Origin: Mycogone perniciosa
Taxonomy: Eukaryota > Ascomycota > Sordariomycetes > Hypocreales > Hypocreaceae
Reading direction: 5' to 3'
Length of the DNA: 64,000 nt
NCBI GenBank assembly: GCA_025331125.1
Contig: JAOALB010000005.1
Coordinates: 62,001 to 126,000 of the forward strand
The notes under the pieces are model-generated. The model saw only the letters and a list, made by a program, of their open reading frames with translations, did no database searches and had not been told where the DNA came from. Shown here piece after piece: positions 21,617-32,800 of this stretch; positions within the stretch are counted from its first letter, which is position 1; every line of letters starts with the position of its first letter. Position numbers and translations under genes: made by a program.

Positions 21617-22534
21617 CGATCTTATAACTAGAGTTTCCCCAGAGGGATGAAGGGAGTACAGCAGTCATACATCTGCCTATCAGGCCTAGTCAGGGCTGAC
21701 TTATCCTGATTGAAGGTCTGTTGAACTTACGCGAACTCGCAAGCGGTTGTGCCCATAATTTGTAGGAACGGGCCGGACCGCGTGCTGGTGAGAATTTAGG
21801 TACACCCCCTTTGCCATACTCCAGTGTCTACTCCGTACTAAAGAACATAACGATGATCTCAGAGCAGTTCACACCGCAACACGTCTATAAGTGACATTGT
21901 GAAGATTCCTAAAATACTGCCCTATAAAATAATTATGTTGCTTAAGGTGGTATTTGACATCGACTGGTAAGCTACTATGTACGAGTTAACAGTAAGCCTA
22001 CACTTTTGCTACAGCCGCTAACTATGTTTGAGGGTCCCTGATGTTGATATGAGAAATGTAACACCAGTCGCATGAAATCAGCCTACAAGACATCAAGCAG
22101 CCTAAGTACTGGTTCCTCTCACCAGTTACAGGCAAATAGAAGGCGTGCAGGACCTAGGAAGATAGATCACAGACGCTATAGCAAGCCCGTCGCTGTCCCC
22201 CGGATTGGAAAAATGAATCTCTCACAGATGTCACAACAATAGCACATCAATTTCTAGCAAAGTACACATTGTTGATATCATGGCGAGTAGATCTGAACCG
22301 TGGTACCGTAGCGGTGTTACTAAGGCTCCTTTGCAACATCCCAGAGCCTCGTTCCAGGGGTCAGTACTCCGTAATGGGTTAAGGAGATTGCTCAACATCG
22401 GGAATTTACATATTTAGATGCATGCATAAATAGTAGCAGCTTATCATTTGGCATCTGATCCCGTGCGAAGAGGCTAGGAACCTTCACGGCTTAGAGGCGC
22501 TCCACCAACTTCTTTCAGACATCAAAGGTCTCAT
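21617..22534. other. gene-free stretch, convergent 3' ends
   Basis: AT-rich space between two convergent genes, with a few TACTCCGTA copies (about 21830 and 22370). No gene recognised. Confidence 0.5.
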
Positions 22535-23458
22535 CTATTTCCTAGCTTCATTGAGAAGTTTACAAACTATTGTGTGTCCTTGTGCTGTAGCATGCAGGAT
22601 AGGAGTCATCCCCCATGCATCTTTTGATTCAGGATCAACCTGGTCTGTCTCAAGCAGTATCCGAACAATGCCCTCATGTCCACCCCACGCCGCGTGGGAC
22701 AAAGGGGTGCGACCTTCTTGGTCTAAATACTCAATGTCGCAGCGTCCGTGTTCCAACAATATCCGTGTGGTTGATTCATGGCCTCCTTGCACCGCATAGA
22801 AGAGCGGCGTGTGTTTGTCTTCATCAACAACATATCTATCCTCTCCAGCCTGAAGAAGCATTTTCACGATCCTGTCATGTCCATTGGATGATGCATATGA
22901 CAATGGGGTCATTCCATAGACATCCCCAGCATCTTGTGGGGCCGTTGAGAATGATGAAGATGCATGGGCTAAAAGGATCTCTACCACACGCTCGTGGCCA
23001 TTCCAAGAGGCATGTGATAATGGTGTCGCTCCCCGGAAGTCACGCGCCTGAGCATCAATGCCAACAGCATTGAGTAGACACTGGACGAGGGCAGCATCGC
23101 CTCGCATGGCTGCTACAGATAAGGGTGTACGGTCGTATTTGTCGCGCGCATTAAAATACCATGGTGCAGTGGTGGCTGCGTGTAAAGCGGCTTCTAGGGC
23201 ATTCTCGAAGCTTCTCCAGCAAGTCCAGTGGATGGCACATTGTTCATTGTCCTCTTCAAAGCGGCACATCAGATCAGGCGGGCCGAAAGGACGAGAGCAG
23301 GTCTTCGCATCCTTTTGGTAGAGAGCGACGAGAAGTACATCCAAGAAACGATGGCTGCAGCGAATAAATGAGAAGATGGAAGGGATATCCAGGTATTCTG
23401 CGACAGCCAAGACGATCTCGTCTGGCACGTCAGAGAGTGATGGTTGGAGACGGGTCAT
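22535..23458 (-). CDS. F-box-like ankyrin-repeat protein
   Basis: Single exon, 307 residues. The N-terminus (LSDVPDEIVLAVAEYLD, about 7-24, then FSFIRCSHRFLDVL) matches an F-box-like helix set. From about 105 to the end there are six ankyrin repeats with the TPLSxAxxxGHxxxVxxLL pattern. Such proteins are common and variable in filamentous fungi and may recruit substrates to SCF ubiquitin ligases; the target is unknown. It sits in the same neighbourhood as two HET genes. The C-terminus stops directly after the last repeat, so it is compact but not visibly truncated. Confidence 0.85.
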   Translation of the reverse strand: MTRLQPSLSDVPDEIVLAVAEYLDIPSIFSFIRCSHRFLDVLLVALYQKDAKTCSRPFGPPDLMCRFEEDNEQCAIHWTCWRSFENALEAALHAATTAPWYFNARDKYDRTPLSVAAMRGDAALVQCLLNAVGIDAQARDFRGATPLSHASWNGHERVVEILLAHASSSFSTAPQDAGDVYGMTPLSYASSNGHDRIVKMLLQAGEDRYVVDEDKHTPLFYAVQGGHESTTRILLEHGRCDIEYLDQEGRTPLSHAAWGGHEGIVRILLETDQVDPESKDAWGMTPILHATAQGHTIVCKLLNEARK

Positions 23459-25668
23459 GGCAACTCAATTCGCGTCTACTTGATGATTAGTTCAATTCGA
23501 AGACGGAGACCGACACGAACAAACATTATTAATAGTGGAACAACCCTATCAGTCTCCGAACCAACGTACAAAGAGCCAATACAAAGGAGCAAGCATCACA
23601 GGAGCCATTGGAGTTGTTGGTTGACGGACCTTCACATATTTAAGGACCTAACAGTCCCAAACCTATTCACAGAACGAGCTTCATGCCTACTTGCTTAATA
23701 TACTTTGCCTCTCTAATTTACTAAAGTCCGACGGGGATGAGATGGATTGCTCCACTGAGTAAGCGGCCGACTTGTTGAATCGAACCAATAAATTGGTGCA
23801 GACGAGGTCCAGCCTACGTAAGAAGGCCGCGGAGATGCGGCATGCCGGCTTTGAAGCTGCATTTCACTTAAATCCGATTACTATTTGAGGGCAACTTCTA
23901 CTACTTCGTAGGGCGTCACCAACTCACGTCGCAGTCCAAGTCTCTCTGTCCCGTCGCCAGATCAGCGAATTGATGTGCTAACGAACGATTACCAAAGCCC
24001 TGTATAACAAGATTTTTCCAACGTTTTTTAATACTAGCTCATTTCCACATTGGATACGGAGTACATGGTCGACTGGGCGATCCACCCACCGGTTGTTTCA
24101 AACCGTTATACCTGGCTTAGCGAGTGCGAAGTTTATATCTCGGCAGTTGCAATTGATGTGATATAAGTATTGTATGACTAATTTAGCAAATGCCGTGCTA
24201 TGTACGGAGCAGTAGTAGTACTAATTATCAGCTTTGAGGTCACACCAAATAAAGATCTAAAAGCGGCTCGCAAACTATTAGACATGGCCACGGAAAAGAT
24301 AGAAGGGCCGAGATGAACACTGATGCATAAACCCGGTATTACGAGAAACTTCACGGAGTGGCCGACAGAACTATTCATGAAGCTACACGTGTCCGGCCGG
24401 CACTGACGGACGGGGCTTTGGAATCAAAACGGTGGTACATAGTATATGGGTTCGGGATCTAAACCTTTCGGTCCGTCGCTTGTCATAAACGGGGCCAGCT
24501 GGAGCGCCGACATCCATTATTAAGGTGCGGAGTACTCCGTACTGCAAGGGTGCTAGTCCATCCTGATTCCGATGACAGATACGAGTATTAGAAATATAAC
24601 ATCTGTACTCCGTACGGAGTAGCTCATCTCACTCGCTCGTCGTCAGAATCACATTACTAGTACGGAGCACTACTACTACTAATATGGCTGGTTTCCGAAA
24701 CCCTTGTCAGTCGCGCCGCACAGGATAAATAGTATATTAGTAGGAAGTACTCCGTACGGAGCAGTCTCAGTAACAATTGTAGTGCGCCCGTTGCAGCAAA
24801 TACTAATAGTTAGTTTATACGCTGATATTAGCCCCGGAAGGTTCCTTTCAAAAGCCAGTGGCTGCCCCTTACAGCGGAATTTTTTTCCCTTTCTCTTTTA
24901 TCCACGGTTTTTCTCTGACTTTGTCTGGTTACCAGTGCTCCGTAGCATCCCCACATCGCATTACGAGTAGTATCCAGACTCGTTTACTCCGTATTGTTCT
25001 AATCAATTTAGGTCTTACGTCCGGTATCATGAGCTCCAATTTGCAAGCTAGACCGGCGGGTTGTGCGGCGGGTTGATAATATGAGCACGTCTGTTCGGTG
25101 GCCGAGTTTCATCACCAAGAGCAAGAGAAGGACGATACGAACATGGAGCCATCCACAGGCTAGACACTGCGTTGTGTCGTGAAGAAGTGAACCATTTACT
25201 TTCTGTCCACGACCAGGCTCTATTGTCGTTAAGTAATTCCTGCCTTTTAGGTCTGGCATCTTCGGAAGTTCTCTCAGGAGCACAAAACTGCGTTTTCTCC
25301 ACGAGAGGAAGATCACAACTATCGACGTAGGTTGGCCTCGAGCTCACCCTTCAAGATCGAGACTCGCTCGAGTGTATACCAGAGAATAAAGGATGATGAC
25401 GACGCATATCTATCCGTTTTATCGGACCCTTGCCCTTCACTACCTAGTGAAGGTCAAGGTTCAAGATAACACCTAGATTGGGGCGCCAAGATGGCTGCTC
25501 GGACAACAAAGAAGATAATAATAAACCAGATTGTTGCATAGCCTTTTCGTCTAGGCTGATTAAATTGCTCTAAACTAAGGAGTATTCTATCGCTCATGAG
25601 CACATAATTTCTCTCCATGACCTACAGTACATAAACATTCACGTGATGTGAACGGCATCCCAATTGAT
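23459..25668. other. gene-free stretch with motif cluster
   Basis: About 2.2 kb without a supportable gene. It contains the densest run of the TACGGAGTA family in the left half of the window (24526-24766), otherwise AT-rich unique sequence. Confidence 0.5.
24526..24766. repeat. cluster of TACGGAGTA / TACTCCGTA motifs
   Basis: At least six copies, including the palindromic doublets AGTACTCCGTACT and TACTCCGTACGGAGTA, within 240 bases. Runs of TACTAC or AGTAGT accompany them. Confidence 0.75.
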
Positions 25669-26973
25669 CTAATGGCTGGATGCCTGAGATCTTCCAGACG
25701 CAATACTCAGAGTATCGACCTGAAATTCGGCATCGCCTGTGCTGAATAGCTCGAGTTTGATCCGGGAACTGTCCACACCATGGTCTCTCAGGTGCTTGGC
25801 CATCTCTATCATAAACTGCTCCGGCCCACAAATGTAATACTCAGCTACTGGATGGGACAGCCATAGGTCCTCGGGGTGAATCTTGGCGAGGTCTATTCGG
25901 GCGTCATGATCATACGTAACGCCAACCAAGTCCGACTCGGCAAGATTTGTCTTGAAGATGTTTGTTTTGATCTTGGGTCTCTCGCGCGCTAGCTTTCGGA
26001 TATGGAGATAGAAAGGGATTGTATCTCTTGATCCTTGAACCCAGGAGACTGGTCTGTTGGGCTGGAGTTCCATAACAGTGTTGAGGATGGAAACCATAGG
26101 AGTGACGCCAACACCCGCTGATATTAAGACGAGAGGGCTACTGGAGGTATTGTTGACATCGAGGAAGAACTCTCCAGCGGGGTGCGTCAGTTCAAGGATG
26201 TCGCCAGCATTCTTGTGGTCAATCAACATGTTGGAGACAATGCCTGGATGGAGACCAAATGACGAAGGAAAGTGGCTAGATCGCCGCGCCAGACGTGTGC
26301 CGCGATCCCGCTTCACTGTAATGCGGTAGTAGTCAGGTCTCGGCCTGTCGCTCAATGAATATTGTCGATTCTGCGTGAAGCCCTTCTCGGGCACATGGAC
26401 CCGTAATGTGACATATTGCCCAGGCATGAAAGTTGGTAGTTTGGCGCCGTCCTCGGGGACAAGGTAGAAGGAGAAGATGTCCTCGGACTCTTCCACCTTC
26501 TCCTCAATGCGAAACCTTCTCCAGCCCTGCCAACTGTTGAAATCGCGATACAGCTGGGCCTCTCGCCCGATCAGCATCTTGGCAAGTAGCCAGTATGCCT
26601 TATGCCACGCCTCCTTGACCTGGGGCGTCATGGCAGGACCCAGCACCTCGGCGAAAGCAGCAATAAGATAGTCCCCCACTATCACATACTGGTCAGGTTT
26701 TATGCCTAGAGAGCAGTGTTTCTGACACATGCGCTCCATCTTGGGTATCAGCTCGGTGATGTGGTTGATGTTAGTGGCAAAACTGAGGATGATGGACGTC
26801 AGGGCCCTAGGCTGACGGCCATTGGCTTGGTTGGCTGAGTTGAAAAAATCATTGAGCTCTGGATGGTCCATGAGCATGTTGCGATAGAAGGTGGTGGTGA
26901 TGCGTTCGCCATGTTTGGTGAGAGCCGGGACGGTTTCCTTCACCAGTCGAGCCTGCTGGTACGACAATGCCAT
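25669..26973 (-). CDS. flavohaemoglobin (nitric oxide dioxygenase)
   Basis: Single exon of 434 residues. The globin domain (1-150) has the TFYRNML/HPELNDFFN distal region and the proximal His in QKHCSLGI. The FAD-binding domain (about 155-270) contains RQYSLSD, and the NAD-binding domain (about 275-420) contains SAGVGVTPM and YYICGPEQFM. The enzyme oxidises NO to nitrate using NAD(P)H and O2, protecting the cell against nitrosative stress; no mitochondrial targeting signal is evident, so it is probably cytosolic. Length and motifs are complete. The unusually Ser-rich tail after FQVDTLSIAS is a small addition. Neighbours give no operon-like clue. Confidence 0.95.
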   Translation of the reverse strand: MALSYQQARLVKETVPALTKHGERITTTFYRNMLMDHPELNDFFNSANQANGRQPRALTSIILSFATNINHITELIPKMERMCQKHCSLGIKPDQYVIVGDYLIAAFAEVLGPAMTPQVKEAWHKAYWLLAKMLIGREAQLYRDFNSWQGWRRFRIEEKVEESEDIFSFYLVPEDGAKLPTFMPGQYVTLRVHVPEKGFTQNRQYSLSDRPRPDYYRITVKRDRGTRLARRSSHFPSSFGLHPGIVSNMLIDHKNAGDILELTHPAGEFFLDVNNTSSSPLVLISAGVGVTPMVSILNTVMELQPNRPVSWVQGSRDTIPFYLHIRKLARERPKIKTNIFKTNLAESDLVGVTYDHDARIDLAKIHPEDLWLSHPVAEYYICGPEQFMIEMAKHLRDHGVDSSRIKLELFSTGDAEFQVDTLSIASGRSQASSH

Positions 26974-27987
26974 GATATGTACTCTGTAGTAGTAATAGGG
27001 TTCAGATGAGACCGAGATGCCAAAGTTGATCTAGGAATTAATATTAATGAAACAACAAGCAATGCCACGTGGGAAGGCTCGGGACGGGCATCTCATGCTA
27101 CTTATCTGCAGAAGTACGAAGTAATACGGCGCACAACACAGGGCATTCGTATGCGCCATGACAAGGGAGGCCTGTGTGACGCCATGAAATGTGATATGTG
27201 AGAGATGAGATGAGAGGAAAAGCTCTTTCAGAGCCAAGCCGTGGCCTTGATGCACGCGAGCGCGGACGGTCAACGGTTTAAAAATACCTGCCTATGGGAG
27301 AAATCGTATGATCCAACATGAGTGGAACGGTTGTCTCACGCTTACCATCAGCCTCTTAACTAGACACAGCTTAGCGGAGTGGAAAACCACGCGAGCTCTG
27401 CGACTGGGATCATGTCACCCAGACAAGATAATTGCGCCAGAAACGTTGGAAGACCCTTGATGCATCGAACGACAAATATGGAGCCAATAGGCAATATTAC
27501 CGTTGTGGAGAATCGGGAAATACATCATACTAATACTAATAGTCGTTGAACGCACCAAGTTTCCACGAATCCATGGCTATACTACTAATTTGCACATATA
27601 CCACTTACAGATGATGGTTCAGACTCCAAACCGGTAATTGGAAGCCTCGTTCCAGGTTAATAATACGAGTGGTATATGATATTTCGTACCGCATTGACGA
27701 AATGGTGGGAGATGGCAAGGGTCCTTGGCCACAACTAACTCTGATTACCATACGAAGTACTCCGTAGATAACACGCATCACTATGGGTGACTCATTACCA
27801 TGGGTAGCTCGCATTACTATGGATAACTATGATTACTATGGGTAGCTCTCATTACGGGTATCTATGCATTTGTCATTCATTCTTGTGCGCTGGTAAAACA
27901 TCATTAGTTCAACGAAAAGTCGCTAGTAATGGGGTTGGTTGGGGTGCCATTATCGGAATTTGGCTCTCCACCATCCTTGCTTTGGCC
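26974..27987. other. gene-free stretch with minisatellite
   Basis: Upstream region of the flavohaemoglobin and downstream region of the small coiled-coil gene. It holds a short minisatellite at 27775-27866 and motif copies near 27113 and 27760. Confidence 0.5.
27775..27866. repeat. short imperfect minisatellite
   Basis: About five degenerate copies of an 17-19-base unit like CATTACTATGGGTAGCTC follow head to tail, with variants such as ATGGATAACT and CATGGGTAGC. No gene covers it. Confidence 0.75.
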
Positions 27988-28662
27988 TCACGTCGTGGCT
28001 GCTACCTGATTGACGGAAGGATAAGGTGACCACTTGGGATTCCAACCAATGCGAGTCTCTCCTGAAGCATCAGGGTCCCGAGCCATCGACGCATCAGAAA
28101 GATCGGGTTGATCTGGGTTTGGCCGCATAACGACTTGTGAAGTCCACTGTGATCGGGTTCCCAGTTGGGCCTTCCCTTGAACCCTCCGTTTAGCCCTCCT
28201 TTGAAGCCTCAGCTGAGGAGTCCGTGGGGACCTCCGTTGAGCGCCCCGTTGAGCCCTCGGGAGGGAGTCGATGAAGTTCTCCTCGCACAGGCCAAGAATA
28301 TCTTCTAGGTAATCTAAAGCCAGAGAAGGATCTGCTTTGGCAATATCATAGAACGTGGCGAGACAAGTCAGCCCGTATTTTTTGTCCCCAGTGTCTGGAG
28401 TTCGCAACTGGTAGAATTCATGGGCGTTCCTAGGAAAGTATTCCTTGCCAGGCCAGACGAGGCCTTTTCCAGGAAGCAGAATAGGAACTGGCCGTATTGG
28501 GAGGTGTAGCTTTCGAAGTCTGTTGTTCTGCTGTGAAGCCCAGCTGCGTTCGTGTTGGGCTTGAAGTTCCTTGATTTGTCTATCAACTCGTTGGAATCCA
28601 GCTCTTGTTTCGTCACGAAGTTCTTGAATTTCCCTGCGAAATTTTTTGAATTCGGCTCTCAT
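27988..28662 (-). CDS. small coiled-coil protein of unknown function
   Basis: Open frame of 224 residues from an ATG at 28662. Residues 1-40 are a charged heptad-like helix (REIQELRDETRAGFQRVD). A central segment, about 55-125, with VPILLPGKG, FPRNAHEFYQL and LATFYDIA, resembles a recurring but unnamed fungal family in which a coiled coil precedes an FP-x-T-x-x-x-x-F-x-x-L core. The tail (about 135-224) is Arg-, Gln- and Ser-rich and is encoded by imperfectly repeated DNA (GTTGAGCCCTC-like units), so it probably varies among strains. No function is proposed. An upstream ATG in another frame could belong to an alternative first exon. Confidence 0.5.
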   Translation of the reverse strand: MRAEFKKFRREIQELRDETRAGFQRVDRQIKELQAQHERSWASQQNNRLRKLHLPIRPVPILLPGKGLVWPGKEYFPRNAHEFYQLRTPDTGDKKYGLTCLATFYDIAKADPSLALDYLEDILGLCEENFIDSLPRAQRGAQRRSPRTPQLRLQRRAKRRVQGKAQLGTRSQWTSQVVMRPNPDQPDLSDASMARDPDASGETRIGWNPKWSPYPSVNQVAATT

Positions 28663-29848
28663 TTCGGTACGAATCGCGGGTCATGTATTCGGACATGGTC
28701 GCCATGATGGATTAACGTGTGAGGCAGAGAGGGGGATGCCGGAGAAGAGAAGAGAAGCGTGGCTGGGGCAAGGGAATACACATGAGATCACATGCGTCAT
28801 TGTAGGCGGCGTCCACCCACCAGTCAAAAGTTGCTCCTACTAGATAACCACGGAGTACTACGAAGTACAAGATACCAACTACTACTGATAAACAAAGCCA
28901 AAAATAGAACTTTGAATCAAGATTGGCTTCTTTCTTGGTCTTTTCGTTCCCTAGTCTCTCGATCTTATTGTGGCTTGGGCAGGATCGAATTGAAGGCATC
29001 GAAAAGCTCCTGGTTGGCCTTAAGTGCCTTGACTTGTTCTATAGATAGATAGGTACTCCGTACTTCGTAGATACTAGCTCTCGAGTTCTGTTGCTGCAGC
29101 CTTCACCGTATTCGGACCGTTCCGCTCTCAGCAAACCTCAATGTAATTTATTAAGGGCTTGACTGTAAGTGTTTGTCTCGTCTCCGGGCAAAGTCGCGAT
29201 GACGAAATTGTATCAAGCTGGTCGCCCAGGCCGACACTGAGACCACGTTGTCTGCGTACGAACATGAAGAAATATTCTTCTTCTATTAGTTTCATTAGTT
29301 CTATTAGTGGCATGAGATTTTTATTTTATTTTACATAATTATTATTAAAAAATCAATCTAGCATTGCCACAGTAATTGCCACTGTCGACGTGCCCCCCGC
29401 CACACGTCCACCACACACCAGCCACACACCCGCCACAAGCGCGCGCGATAATCAGGCGGCTCGCGAAGCGGATAAGGTAGCCACCATATTAACGAACGGA
29501 CAAGACAGATAGACAGTCAGTCGATCTTTCGAGCCTCATTCCATCGCAACCAGCTGCGCAACACATCTTGGCTTAGCAATCTCGCCGACAAAAGCCCTTG
29601 ACATCGACAGTATCATATAGCACAAGAATGTCCAAACATATCGACGCATAAACACCCTGTCAGCATAGGTATTCGCCATCAACATCCAAATCATCACCCA
29701 TCATCACCACAACAACAGCGGGCGGCTGCAAAAAGCGCACCAGCCACGCAGTCCGTACAACCCCCATATCAGATCAGATCTCTTGCGATAGTGACCACCA
29801 CCACCACCACCACCACCACCAAATCAGCATAACAGCACAATAGCAACC
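28663..29848. other. gene-free stretch; SRPK upstream region
   Basis: Contains motif copies near 28850 and 29050, an AT-rich patch at 29310-29350, and CA/CCA-rich 5' flank of the kinase gene ending in a (CAC)n run. Confidence 0.5.
29793..29821. repeat. (CAC)n microsatellite in the SRPK 5' leader
   Basis: About nine CAC/ACC units in a row, 28 bases before the proposed kinase start codon. Confidence 0.85.
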
Positions 29849-32800
29849 ATGAACGGCAGTGAGTCAACAGCGGATGCACAGCAGCAGCTGCCGGCATCTG
29901 GCGCCAGCTCCAACTCCAACTCCAACTCCAACTCCAATGGCAGCAGCCTTGCGGCCAAGAAACGCAGAAAGGACGGGCCGAAGCCCATTATCACGACCGA
30001 GGGGCCGCCACCACAGCAGCAGCAGACAGGGTAAGTCGGGGAGTTCTTGTTTGTCTTGTTGTTGTTGCTCTCCTTCTCTTGATCACTCCCCATGTCCTTC
30101 TTGGCTCTTCATTATCTCTCTGCACACCTGTTTATTCAGCGCATCGCATGTCATATACCCCCTCCCTCCGTCCCGCTATGACGAGCACAACATTACTACT
30201 ACGGCTTATGCACATAACAGCAGCTCTCTCTGCTATTGGCATAGCCGTCATGTGCCTTGCCGGCTCGTTGCAACTCCACTGTTGTTGCATCACTGCATCC
30301 TTGTGTCCATCATCCAACCCTGGCTGCTGCATCCCATTTGCCCATTCGTCGCATTCGCTCATAGTGCAGATGGGCATTTGCTGAGGCGGATTGGACTGGA
30401 CTGACTGCCCCTCCTTGTCGCCTCATTGTCGAGCCGCCTATGACATGACATATGACATGGCGACTCCACCACAATGACCCCCCTCCAAGCGCACGTCTCG
30501 TCTCGTCTCGTTTCGTTTCGTTTCGTTTCGTTTCGTTTGGTGTCGTTTGGTGTCGTTCTCGTCCATGTCCATGTCCATGTCCATATCCATCTCCTTGTCC
30601 TTGTCTTGAAAAGTACAGAGTACAAGTACATAGCAGACATCCCTCCCTTGCCTTGAGGGGGAAGAAGCGGGGCGCAGCATGTCGAGTGACGAGTGACGAG
30701 TGACGAGTGAGTTGCAAGGCTGTCTGTCCAGAAGCACTGCGCTGCCTCGCATGAATCAATACCTTCATCCATCCATATGCGCTGGGCCGTCCAAGCCGCC
30801 GTCTTCCCCCGGATCGGGTTGCAGGAGGGCCTAACGGACGCCTAGTGGCGCTGTCCACCGGAGTCTGACGCACTACGAGCACGCTGTATGGGCCTGAGTG
30901 GCCCGCTGAAGGGCCCTCCTGGAGAGTGGGCAGGTTTTCTGGGACAGTGACGCTGCCGCATTCAGCTCCCAGTCCATGCCAGGCCAGGCCTCCAAGGCTC
31001 TGTCTCTGTGTCATGGCGCGTGCACCAATGAAACGGTCGTCTGTGTGTATGTGTGTGTGTGTGTGTGTGTGTCTGTCTGTCTGTCTCACACCTTGCACAC
31101 GGCACGCACTGCACCTTACGCACACAAGCACACTCTGAATCTCCCTAAGCTAAACCTCTCTCCCTCTATCACTGTCGCGATACCCTCAGCGCCAACACAC
31201 ACAAAAAAAAAAAGGCCGTTGCATTTATTTTTTGCCCTTTTTCATCGCAGTGTCGGGTCATCTGTGCTGTGTTATCAGAACCATTCATTCTTCCTGCTCC
31301 CTGTCCCAGCCCAGCCTCCTCTCCTCCTCCTCCTCCTCTCCCCGCCGCCCGAGCCAGCCCGCCAGCCAGCCAAAAGGCACTGCTATCGTAACCCAACTGT
31401 TACTGTGCAGGCCGGCCAGGCTGCACCATGTCATGTCCAGATCACCATGAGCTTCCTCAAGACTAGGTTCCCCTCACCTCTCTCTCTCTGTCTCTCTCTG
31501 TCTCTGTCTCTGTCTCTCCCTTCACGGCCCCCTTGACCCCCAACCCCAGCCCCTCCTGTCTTGTCTTTGTCTTGACAGCTGAGCCGAGTTGGACTTGGGG
31601 CCCATTTTGCCTCGTCTGGCGTTGATCGCATTGCTACTGCTGAGTCGAGTCGAGTCGTGCTCGCGCCCCGCAACTTGGCTGAATTGGCACTGTTCCGATC
31701 CCTGCCCAATCAGACCCTCCCTGCCCATCTGTCTGCATCCACATGCACCCTGTATTGCCTTTAACCTTCAACCACTGCTTCTAGCCTAGACGTACTTGAG
31801 CCCTTCACTCTCCCTCTCGCTCAACCGAGCTTGCTTGCTTGCTTCTTTTCTTTGCGCACGCACGCAACAAGGGCTTCTACCCGTACTGACTCCTCCGATT
31901 CTTCGCGCACAGATCACACCAATTGTCCACCACCACCACCATGGCTCACTCGCCGTCTTCGTCCTCTGCCGCCGACGACCCCGCCGACAACACCGCCGAT
32001 GAGGAGGATTCTGAGGATTACTGCAAGGGCGGCTATCATCCCGTCCAGATCGGCGAGAAGTTCAAGGACGGCAAGTATACCGTCGTGCGCAAGCTGGGCT
32101 GGGGCCATTTCTCAACCGTCTGGCTCTCGCGGGACAATGCAAATGGCAAACACGTCGCCCTCAAGGTCGTCCGCTCCGCCGCCCATTACACCGAGACCGC
32201 CATCGACGAGATCAAGCTCCTCAACAAGATCGTCCAAGCCAATCCCAATCACCCCGGTCGCAAACACGTCGTCAGCCTCCTCGACTCCTTTGAGCACAAG
32301 GGACCCAACGGCACCCATGTGTGCATGGTGTTTGAGGTGCTGGGCGAAAACCTGCTGGGCCTGATCAAGAGGTGGAACCACCGCGGCATTCCCATGCCCC
32401 TCGTCAAGCAGATCACCAAGCAGGTCCTGCTGGGCCTGGACTATCTGCACCGGGAATGCGGCATCATCCACACAGATCTCAAGCCCGAAAACGTCCTGAT
32501 TGAGATTGGAGATGTCGAGCAGATCGTCAAAAAGGTCGTCAAGCCCGAGACAGGCGACAAAGAAAACAATCGCAACGGTCGCAGGAGGCGGAGAACCCTC
32601 ATCACCGGCAGCCAGCCACTACCATCTCCCCTCAACGCCTCCTTTAATCACAACAACATGTTCCCTTCCCCGGGCGCCCAAGCCGCCAACCTTGGAGGCA
32701 TCCTTGATGGTAGTAGATTGATCCCTCCGCCCCGCTATCTGTGCAATTTTCTAACGGGGTGCATGCGGTAGGCGACGGCAAGAAAAAGGATTCATCACCA

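Noticed and set aside
27775..27866. CRISPR-like array
   Set aside because: Units are contiguous and degenerate with no unique spacers, and the organism is a fungus.
29849..30034. A separate 61-codon gene upstream of the kinase
   Set aside because: Its end is a perfect GTAAGT donor, its phase matches the kinase exon, and the basic patch fits SRPK N-termini, so it was used as exon 1.
30310..31131. 273-codon minus-strand frame inside the SRPK intron
   Set aside because: Low-complexity peptide (HTHTHTH, GHGHGHG) translated from microsatellites; not a gene.
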